From Perkinsus marinus ATCC 50983 (lineage: Eukaryota > Perkinsozoa > Perkinsida > Perkinsidae), in assembly GCF_000006405.1 (NCBI RefSeq), contig NW_003202153.1, forward strand, positions 62,845 to 116,457: 53,613 nucleotides of DNA, in the 5' to 3' direction. The position numbers were made by a program, and so were the translations under genes. The notes under the pieces are model-generated. The model saw only the letters and a program-made list of their open reading frames with translations. It was not told the origin of the DNA and did no database searches. This document shows, piece after piece, positions 22,797 to 31,564 of the stretch (positions are counted from its first letter, which is position 1; each line of letters opens with the position of its first letter).

Positions 22797-24205
22797 CGGT
22801 GTTGTTGTTGTTGTCATTGTCTTTGTTAGTGTTCTTGTTGTTGCTAGTGTTGTTGTTAGTGTTTTTATTGCTGTTGCTGTTGTCGTTGTGACGGTCAGCT
22901 ATCATGATGCTGGTCTCAGGCATAGGCTTAGTGATCCACTACGGAGCTCCCAAGACGACAGCTAACTACATACATAGGGTCGGACGTATACGGCCCGAGA
23001 CAGTGAAGAAGGTCGGCCGGGCTGGCGAGGACAAGTGAGGTGCCTGCTGGTCTGTTGGTTAAGGTTTCGCCTCCTGAAGGTGCAAGTCTATCATGTTCCT
23101 CACCTCGGGTCGATCGTCCTTGCCTCCACCAAGGATCGCCGCACAGTGGGGTGTCCAGCCGGCGCAGGTGCCGACTGACAGGGACATCAAAATCGAGAAG
23201 GCGGGGCCTTTGTTGAGGCTGCCTTGTGGCCCTCATGGCATCTGGTTAGGTTAAGGCGATGGTTCGGGGCATTCTGGAGGGGCTACAGGAGTCGACCAAG
23301 GAGGGCAGTATTGGCACTGAGGCCTGGAAGACCGCGGATTCGTAGGCGTACCTTCTGAGTGGCCCTTGTGGGACTCTGTTCATGGGGTCAGGCTGTTGTT
23401 TGGCGTGGACGACCCTGACGTTACTCGATCAGCGGCGGCGGTTCAAAACCTGGCGGCGGCATTGCATTTAGTGGCGCTGCGCCAAAGTCCGCCCTCGGCT
23501 CGATCGCGTCCGAGTCTACTAAGTGGCCGAAAGGGCTATTCTCCGGTGGGACGGTGCGCTCGTTGTTCATGAGAGTTCCCGACTGTGGTGTCAATGCTCA
23601 TGATGGGCCCTCAGGTACTTCTCCTGGACCCTTACTTGAAGAAGGTCCCGAGCAAAGACAGGGCGGCTAAGTTGGTTTCAGAAGCTATAAAGGAGGCTGC
23701 AAGTGAGCCGAGCTACTGTTGGTCACTTGTATGTTTGTTGGTTCAGCCCATGGTATGTTGGAGCCCCTCACTGAGCCGGTGGACTCCTCATCGGGCAGGC
23801 TACCGTCCCGGCCTGAGAAGCGAATATCGCCTCTGGGGCGCATCGCTCTAACAAGACGGGGCTATGCTGTTGATATACCGACGGGCTACATCAAGTAAGA
23901 CATCCCGTCAGTCGTGTATCAGCTTGGTCGTGTACCAGGTCGGTGCTGGGATCGAGAAAACTGCGAAGTGCCGGGGTTGTACCCGTGTACCTCACCACGC
24001 AGGTGCCTCGGTTGATAACTGACGAGAGGACTTTCAGGTGAGGACACTACCAGTATGTCTTTATGGGACCCTGGGGGACAGGTTGCGAGCGGCCGCCCGG
24101 GATCGTCGTGAGGGAGTTCAGGAAGTGGTCAGAGCTAAGCGGCTGAGAGAACGTATCAGTGACTGTTTGGAAAAGTCGAAAACGCTGGGCAGAAAGAGGA
24201 GTTGA
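20750..24205 (+). CDS. DEAD-box RNA helicase with mitochondrial-type N-terminus
   Basis: The start at 20750 reads MSTTVLQVLGPLQSRLPTIL then TRHFSGGVVARP, a basic, acid-free leader typical of mitochondrial import. Motifs in order: the Q motif LPTPIQRLAYPL, a motif I half SPPGTG, Ia LLVVIVPTRELAEQAHAEV, Ib DIVVGTPGRLKWLAEHG, II CVVLDEADVLL, III ASATF, IV VLVYCREKTE, V VLITTDIAARGLDIPG, and VI YIHRVGR-type followed by GRAGEDK. Each motif sits on its own exon. C-terminal exons (QVPTDRDIKIEKA, AAAVQNLAAAL, YLKKVPSKDRAAKLVSEAIK, VRTLPVCLYGTLGDRLRAAA) end in a basic tail, ESKTLGRKRS-like, with the stop at 24203-24205. The linker and C-terminal part recall the DDX21/plant PMH group of nucleolar or mitochondrial helicases. 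The exact joins around motif I and motif VI are not resolved. The intron between V and VI is almost pure (GTT)n. Confidence 0.88.
22643..22889 (+). repeat. (GTT)n microsatellite filling a helicase intron
   Basis: About 245 bp of GTT with GTC, GTA, GCT and ATT variants lie between the GTGGGT donor after the motif V exon and the ATAG acceptor before LVIHYGAPKTTANYIHR. Confidence 0.95.
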
Positions 24206-24329
24206 CGTCCTGCACGCATGTGTTCAATTCATGATGCACTACGTTTCTGATGGTTTCTGCTGTTCTGTTACGCCCATGTTGCGCTAGAATGCTCGTAGAG
24301 TGAATGCTAAGAAGTGTGATTGTATTTCA

Positions 24330-26975
24330 ATGACTCGGGATAGACCACGACGAGGAGGACGGCGAAGGAGATGGGAGGGGTCTTTGTCAGTGCTTGCTCG
24401 TTGGGCACGATCAGCCCTGGTCCGCTTGCCCCCCGCGGTCCCCTTCCTGCTCCTGTGTGTCTCTATCGGCCTCGATGTAGTGTCATTGGTTACGGCGTTG
24501 CTAGCCGGGCCGGGGCACCGACCAGAGGTAGACATATGGTTCATGTTAACTGCCCGTATAGTATCTCCTTCAGGCTACTGTTCCTGCTCACAGGGACATA
24601 CGTCTACCTGGTCTACTGCGTCTATTGACATATCTAATCCTCGGTATTGTGGCAATCTCACGTGAGACCCTATAGGGCTAGGGCTTCGGGGGGGACATTG
24701 TGTTTAGGCCTACGGTTGTGGTGGAGGGATGTTCGGGTGGAGGCCCATGGTGTGGTTATCAAGATTGGCAAGGCTGGTAAGAAAAGGAGGAGCTATTCGA
24801 TGACGACGTGTTGCTGTGATAGGCAGTATTGGGCATGTGAATAGGAAGAGACGAGGGAGTGGTAGCAGCCAATTGTCGGACGGCGAGCTTACGGCAGCTG
24901 ACTACGACCTGTGTCGAGAGCGATACGAGTAACTGACGAGCCGGCATTGGTGCGGTATGACCAGCGTCAGGTACACCCCGTGGCCGCCTCCAGAGTTGCT
25001 CGGATGGGCGCCTTTCGGTGAGTGAAGGCGCGGTTGATGCTGGTGATGGGTTTCGTATAGGGACGGTACCGTTTGGACCGCAAGAAGATCCTAGGGCCTG
25101 CTATTGGGCCCAGGGGAATGCGACGTGTTTCAAGGTCCGCCAGAAAGGCTATGCGAGCACCGGGCTGAAGCTGCCGAGCAGGTAGAGGGACTCCGATGCA
25201 TACCACTCCTTGATCAATTCAGTGAGTAGATACCCCATCTACGAGTGTGTAGGGGTGGACGTTGTGAAGTCTGGCATGGTGCTCCGGAAGGTTGCGGAAC
25301 TCAGCGTATTCCAGAGAGTAAGAATTGTTTCTGATGTATTAGCTCATTGTATCCCGAGTTATGCCATTTTTCATGACTGCCTATCAATCGCGGACGCACT
25401 GTATGAGCAATCTGCCCTCGGATTCGCGTCGCTCCGCCTGTTTTAGTTGTTTGATTCAACTTTCCATCAGATCGCGCAAGGTGACGACGTGCACAGCTCA
25501 GAGGTGCCCTCGTTTTGGAGAGGTGTTCATCATATCAATGGTCACCGCTGGGAGAAGGAAATTGGCATACCGCGGTTCCTCGTGGTGAACTGTCAGTTAC
25601 CGTAAGGAGGTTCAAAGCCTCATGAGACTCTCCTTAGCTGACTGCACAGATACGCGCCACCTGGCCTGTTCACCTCTGCCGACCCCAACGACCCCGGTAT
25701 GTCGGTGCTGTCGTATTTCGTGATGAACCCCACGGTGATTGAGGAATACCACAACGGCAATTTGGAGCAGATCAGTGCTATTAGGCTGTTCAAAGAGTGA
25801 GGAGGAGCCCCCATACATTCGGATAGAACCATGCGTTTTTCGAGCATGTTGTGCATTGTTGTTGATTCCGTGCTGTTTTATTTTACTGGGTGCCACTATG
25901 ATGGTCACGGCAATGTCGTTTCAACAGCTGTTGTTCTCGCCCGTCGCTGACTGTGAGCTTATGTGTAGTGGGGTCATTTTCTATGTAGATCACTTTTTAG
26001 TAATATTATTTTTATCCCTATATTATATCTAATATTTCATAATCGTATAATGAATATTATTATAGCCGGATAAATATATGAATCAATAGTCAGCAATAAA
26101 CAGTAATACATAGCTTATATTACCGATTCCCTTCATTGATATTGGAGTTTCACCCGTGATATGAAAAACACTAGTTAAAAACATATTTCACGACTATTGC
26201 AAGGCGCAAACATCGCGTTTTTCACGGAGTTTTACGCCACTGCACGTAAAACGGGTGAAACTCCAATAATATGCTTGCTAGGAAGTGAAATGTGATAAGA
26301 AGGGTTGTCGCGCTCTATCATTCGAAATGCATTTCCGTTGTGCTACAGGTTGTTGAAAACAGGAGTGTCGAAGAAGGGCGAGAGCGCCTTGAAAATAATA
26401 GCCTTGATTGAGAACGCCCAAGACCTAGGGCTTCCAGGAATAGTTAACAGGTGGGAGTAGGGGCATCGAGAGCAGTAGGGAGGGGAAATATGCTCATGGC
26501 CAACCGCATATGTTGGTGACAATATGAAAATTCTGAGGAAATTTCGGGAGATTATTGTAAATTTTATATGATTAGTGAGGAAACTGCTAAGCTGAGGAAA
26601 GCGACCATATATTCCAAAACTGATCAAGAGTGAGTACTGTGTCGAGGGCAGATACAACGGTAAACCGGCGTTGCTGACCAAGAGCTTGCAGTTGCACGCA
26701 GACGTTGACGGTCGGGGGGAGGTGGCTGAGATAGACTTTGATATTCGACAGTGGTGCTACTTAGCTCGAAAGAGCTTCTACTCCTTCTCGGGGCTCCTCA
26801 AGGACTGCATGGTGGGCTCTAGTGATGGGCAAGGACGTCAGTGTAGTTGTTTCAGGCCCATGTGGGGTTGGTGATGGAAGGTGAAGACGACAGTGAGCTT
26901 CCGGAGCAGCTCCTGGCCTGCTTCCGAATATCCCATCTCGACATCGCGCGCGCCAAGTTGATCGATACCGACTGA
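24330..26975 (+). CDS. EDR2-like protein (DUF1336 domain) with N-terminal membrane segment
   Basis: The start MTRDRPRRGGRRRRW is followed by a hydrophobic stretch, AVPFLLLCVSIGLDVVSLVT. Then come GGDIVFRPTVVVEGC and a linker, SGSSQLSDGELTAADYDLC. The DUF1336/EDR2 C-terminal domain follows: YTPWPPPELLGWAPFG, CYWAQGNATCFKVRQKGYAS, YPIYECVGVDVVKSGMVL, WEKEIGIPRFLVVNCQLP, YAPPGLFTSADPNDPGMSVL, GESALKIIALIENAQDLGLP, YNGKPALLTKSLQL, EVAEIDFDIRQWCYLARKSF, and the closing ELPEQLLACFRISHLD. In plants and protists this domain sits behind PH/START lipid-binding modules on membranes. No START domain is visible here. Exon phases agree at nine junctions. Introns hold one family B and one family A element. 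The gene starts 125 bp after the helicase stop. Confidence 0.85.
26141..26267 (+). repeat. Family B foldback MITE, complete, with TA duplication
   Basis: The terminal inverted repeats ATTGGAGTTTCACCCG and CGGGTGAAACTCCAAT match perfectly over 16 bp. Counting the element from TTGGAG to CTCCAA, it is flanked by TA on both sides, as expected for a Tc1/mariner-type non-autonomous element. It lies in an intron of the EDR2-like gene. Confidence 0.92.
26472..26622 (+). repeat. Family A hAT-like MITE making up most of an EDR2 intron
   Basis: The flanks are ATCGAGAG (left) and ATCAAGAG (right), 7 of 8 identical, read as an 8 bp target duplication. The predicted intron runs only about 14 nt further left and uses the AG at the end of the right duplication as its 3' splice site. 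Confidence 0.87.
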
Positions 26976-27124
26976 CTTCTATGCCCTACTCAAAATTCAT
27001 AACCCCGTTAGTGAGAGATCTTCCGAGTGGTACTTTCCTGTAGAGAGGCTCTTTGGGTTTTTCTAATGGTATCGGCGTAGTGGTAGGTAAAGGCACGCTC
27101 TAGGGCTGAGCCCTCGTGTGCAAT

Positions 27125-27300
27125 GCATGTGAGAAATGTATGTTATTTCTCGAGATGGATCTGGAACTATATCGCATAAACAACATATACATGGCTATGA
27201 ACATGTGATGTGATGAAAGTAACCTGTAACTGCGATAGCGACAAGCTGTTCACTATCGTTGATCCCGGGAATACACATTCTTCACATTTGCATAGTATCA
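27125..27300 (+). repeat. Repeat C, copy 2 (uninterrupted)
   Basis: It aligns with 11620-11920 minus the family B insert: ATATCGCATAAACAA, GGCTATGAACATG, ACTGCGATAGCGAC and TGTTCACTATCGTTGAT. It lies between the EDR2-like and CWF19 genes. Confidence 0.65.
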
Positions 27301-27376
27301 AATAGGCACGCACTGTAGTTGATGAACCCGTCGAGAAGTGATTTCCTCACAGCTTTTGTCGGTTCCGTGGTCTCAC

Positions 27377-30300
27377 ATGTTCGGCGCGGTAAAGGTGAGC
27401 GGAGTGAAGGAGAAGTCTAAGAAGTCAAAGCATCGTCATCATCACCACCATCGGGAGAGGGACGCGGAAGCTGAGCCCCGCGACGACTCTGTAGAGAGCG
27501 GACGAAACTGTGGATGACGAAATGACTCGTCTTAGGCTGGACTACGGGACAGTGAGTCTTCGAAAAGTGAGGGGGGTCCCAAGCGGGATCAGTGGATGAC
27601 CGGTGGCAGCGCTGACCCCACGGCGGACCGGTTGGCTGCAATGTTTGAAATAGGTGATGAGTGGTATGTGGGGGTGAGGGAGGCTGTCGATTGGGTGTAG
27701 GAAAAATGGCGGTTCCTCGAATGGAAAGGAAGGCGGCGGAGCGGAGGGCTGAGAGGGAGAGGCTCAGGAAGGAATCTGATGAGCGCATGAATAAAATGTA
27801 ATCTGATGAGCGCGGATGGATATGCACACGTGATAGGAAAAATTCTGAGAAAATTTCGGGAAATAATTGTTGGTTTTTGCATATTTCGTGTGAACTTTTA
27901 TAATTTCGGGAAGAGAATTTTTGAGCTCAGCTGAGGAAAGCAAACATATAGAGGACTGTTTCAGTGACCTTGCTAATGATGAAGGTCTCTCCGAGCGAGC
28001 TCATATGTCGGCAAAGGCCAAGGCGACAGACCCATGGGCCTTACCCGAGAGGTACTAGCATGGATGGTCTTGGGGTCCTGAGGGGCCTCCTTGTAGTTGT
28101 CTGGTCAACTCTGGTGGGCGCCGATGGCAAGCTCGGGCAGCGAGACGGCGACGGGAGTCTGAGCGGGACTCTGGTGCCTCTGAGACGAGTTCTAGGGAGA
28201 GGAGACATAACGATAATGATGACGGTCGGTCTGGGCATCGCGGTGAGGGGAGGAGGAGGGGCTGGGGTAGGAGTGGGAGCCGATCGGGGGAGGAGGAGAA
28301 GCGCCGACCACGCGGCAGGTGAGGGGTTGGGCAAGAGTTTAGGACAGGAAGAGTCTCCTTAGAGCCCCTCGAGATGACCTGGCCCAGCTGGCTGATAAGT
28401 ACCATGGTGAGCGAGACGGAAGCGAAGGGCGTGTGGAAGAGGTCTGTCCTAAGGAGCAAGGTAGTAGAGGGGTCGGAGGTAGACTTGACGTCGCTGAGTT
28501 CAGTTGACGCGGACGGCCTGGATGCCAACGAGGTCTCGGCAGCAGCTATGAGGGCCATGCTAGCTGGGAACATGCAGGAGTACGAGCGGCTCAACTCATT
28601 GATGGTTACCAAGACGGTTGTGGTCGATGAGACCCTGAAGGGCCAGGGGGTAGTAGAGGGGTGTAGAGATACGAGAGGGAGGAGTGGTATGGATAGGCAC
28701 TGGGAAGCGCCGGGTCGAGTCGGGCGAAGATGCTTTCTGTGAGGGAGGATAATAAGGATGAGGACAAGATGGACGTCTCGGAGCTCCTTCGACAGTGCTT
28801 GGAGGGCTACTCGACGGCTCTAGGATGAGTCCTTCTTTTAGGGAGAGGGCTGGTCGAGGGGTCAGAAGTGGTGAATACGACAAACACCTGGCGGAAAATA
28901 TCAGGAAGAACAAACGGTTCCAAGGAAGCGCCGATGAAGATGAGTATTTTGGGGCTACCGAGCTGGGAGGAGGCGGTGAGAATCCTATGGAGAGCATGCC
29001 GGCTGAGCTGTCCAGGGAGAGGAAACGTAGATATAGGGGTAGGACCATCGGGGACCTGGGGGCCGCTGAGATGGATTGCGATCAGGGACGAGATGGGTGT
29101 CGGAGGAGAAGAGGAGGAAGGAGGAGAGGGGCGAGAGACGGGCGGCTAGAAGGACCCAGCGTGAATGTGATCTATGTAAGCTTTTATGATGAAGAGTTCT
29201 ATCGTGTCACCAAGTGTGTTTAGTGTTGGGGATATGTGTTGGCGTTCCTCGGCTGAGCTCGGGAGTTCCCTCACTCATTATAGGAGTTGACATACGAATT
29301 CGGATGTACAGCAACTTCGAAATGTCCTCGGAATTTCCATAGTGTCACCAGCATATGCAGTTGAGCATGTGCGTATTTTCCACACTGCCCGAGCTTAGAT
29401 GTGAATCCTGTGAAGTTTCAGTGTATTGAGGTCTCCGTATTTCGCTCAGGTATGGAGCACTCGAGCTGGGCCCGCAATCGCGAGGAGAAGCTAATCGCAG
29501 TGAGCCCGAGAGTATACATATGCATGGCCAAGTACCGGGGGGATTTTCCTATGGGAATTTCAACTGTATTGCGGTCAGCTACAAGTCAACGCTACTGCAA
29601 GGGCAATTGATCATAGTGCCTCAAAACCACTGTGCGTCGCTGAGGACGGCTGATGAGGAGACGGCTGAGGAGATCAGAAACTACCAGGTGAGAAGCTGTT
29701 GTGATGACTGTTCACTTCGCCAACGGTTTGTCATTCAATTCATAGAGCCTCGACTGCCGTCGATGCATTAGATTTAAAATATGGTTTTATACTGCTATTA
29801 GGGATACTATAGGTTTGTGTGATGAGGGAATATTATATCTAGGGCTATCACTGATAACAGGGGCGGCGTGATTCAATTAATATCTAGAATACAAATAGTA
29901 ACATGAAGATGAATTGCTACAGAACTATGCGGTGGTAGGTTGTCAGTCTCGGTTTTCATGGACAGTGTTGGAATCCGTGTTTGATTTCCTCAGCTGAGCT
30001 CGGGAGGTTGTTCGTTACGTTATGAAAGTTTTCGCGCAGCTTAGGGAAGACCAACAAGAGTGCCCTCAAAATTTTTCATATTGTCGTATTTAATGTATGT
30101 TTTTCTCACACTGCTCAGAAGTGTCTCGTACACTACTACGCCACGTTGGACCCTCCTTGCGTACCGGTATTCATCGAGACGGTGAAAACCCCTCCCCAAA
30201 GTGAGCTTCTGTCTGTGATGTTGTCGCTAGCTGTACTGTGATCAGATGATGACGTGATGGCTCTACTGGGCGGGGGAGCTCATACGACTATGCAGTGCTT

Positions 30301-30916
30301 CCCCATACCACACGACAGGGTCAAGGAACTCGAGTCGTAGGCCGTCGCATCATCTGTGATGGCCTCCCGGAAACCTATCTGTTGTAGATACTTTCGCCAG
30401 GGCATGAGCTTGAGTGGTGACACGTGGAGTAACCAGCCGAAAATAGTCGAATGCAAAGGGCGGAGCGATGTCAGCAGTTCGGGCATACCGCCGTCTTCTC
30501 CGTAGTGAATGTTGCTGCCGTTGGTTTGGAAGCCGCTCCCCAGGTACATGCACGTTGATTTCGGCCTGCAAGTGGGCCTAGTACACATAATCGACAAGGC
30601 AAAGGAGTTCCGTTGGGACTATGGACTGGTGAGTCGCATACTGCAGGGCGAACCTGAGCTTTTTGTTCTCAGCAAACCATCGCTGGTATGCTCGAAATCG
30701 ACAAGCTCAGTCTGGTGCACTACGATCAGCCTGGCAACGGTGGTGAGGAAAAGTGAGTTGGATGGCAGAGACTCTACCAATACTTGGAAAATGATATTTT
30801 CGGGCAAATCGTTTCAAGCGGTTGTCTTGGGAGAGTCATTGGTCAGATACAATAAGGATATGAAAGTGTTGAGGAAAGCCTTCGAAGCATTCGACTGGGC
30901 AAAGGGCCTGGCGTGA
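27377..30916 (+). CDS. CWF19-like protein 2 (spliceosome-associated)
   Basis: The start MFGAVKVSGVKEKSKKSK leads into a His/Lys-rich stretch. GGPKRDQWMTGGSADPTADR and AVPRMERKAAERRAERERL follow, then an Arg/Ser-rich region. DADGLDANEVSAAAMRAMLA and GNMQEYERLN match the CWF19L2 hallmark before the C-terminal half, and GEYDKHLAENIRKNKRFQG fits the next block. The CwfJ C-terminal region 1 reads EKLIAVSPRVYICMAKYRG, GQLIIVPQNHCASLRTADEE, YYATLDPPCVPVFIETVKTP and CFPIPHDRVKELES. Region 2 reads MHVDFGLQVGLVHIIDKAKE, TIAGMLEIDKLSLVHYDQPG and KAFEAFDWAKGLA, with the stop at 30914-30916. CWF19L2 is linked to late spliceosome and intron-lariat steps in the nucleus. Three introns carry family A elements. 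Several exon joins, notably around 28340-28740, are not fully resolved. Confidence 0.85.
27811..27958 (+). repeat. Family A MITE (diverged) making up most of a CWF19 intron
   Basis: It has TATGCACACGTGATAGG, GAGCTCAGCTGAGG and the end GAGGACTG, followed six bases later by the predicted 3' splice site TTTCAG. The donor GTAATC lies about 12 nt before it, inside the second copy of a 14 bp direct repeat (AATCTGATGAGCGC, near 27774 and 27801). Confidence 0.75.
29223..29388 (-). repeat. Family A hAT-like MITE in CWF19 intron
   Basis: In plus-strand reading it runs AGTGTTGGGG, CGGCTGAGCTCGGGAG, and then CAGTTGAGCATGTGCG to CCACACTG. The predicted acceptor CTTAG is about 10 bp further. Confidence 0.85.
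29963..30114 (-). repeat. Family A hAT-like MITE abutting a 3' splice site
   Basis: It runs from CAGTGTTGGAATC to CTCACACTG. The very next bases, CTCAG, form the predicted acceptor before exon KCLVHYYATLDPP. Confidence 0.85.
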
Positions 30917-31564
30917 CCCTTACGTTAACACTATGAAATATAGCGTTTCAATGAACAATATGCAGTGCTATGTTATGTCACGGAAAGATGACAGGGTTTA
31001 TCACTCTCTATGGATACCGCCCCAGCATTGGGTGTAGGTCATGAACCGGTTCATAAGCCGGCAATCATCACAGCCATTTTCTAGCGGTTATCATTGAGCC
31101 GTACTGCAAGCTGCCCGGGAAGCAATAGTTCACTTACGGTGCCTTGTGTGGACATACTCTCTGTGGCCTTGTCTCGGACTCTCTTAGGAGTGTTCTCAAG
31201 TAGGATACCGATACGATGTTCACGACTTCGGTCCTAAGCGCCTTGCATGGAAACTCTACTTTCCGTTGTAGTTCGTTTTTAAGGCTAATGCTGATCAGGG
31301 CGGGCTTGTGTGGTGTGAAAACTGTGATGATATCTGAATGCTACTGAACATAGGAAGGCGGTGTGAGTCGGTGGAAGTATGAATTCAGGTTAGAGTCGCT
31401 GAGATGGTCTATGAATCTGATCTGCAAGTGTTTAACTCCTATCGCTGTAGCTCCAAGTCGGTTCATGATCAAATGTTCTTTTTTGAATAGGGTGAATAGT
31501 CGTGTTGGAAAGCTCCTATTCCTGCTAGCTGCTCTTCATAGTAGATGTTCGACAGCCCCGTACG
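30917..31564. other. Intergenic, no supported gene
   Basis: This lies between the CWF19 stop and the anoctamin start. It has short frames only. An upstream anoctamin exon could lie here, but I cannot show one. Confidence 0.4.

Noticed and set aside
22551-22965. Long frames of Val, Leu, Thr or Asn over the (GTT)n tract
   Set aside because: Triplet repeats keep frames open on both strands by chance. The tract lies between a donor and an acceptor of the helicase gene.
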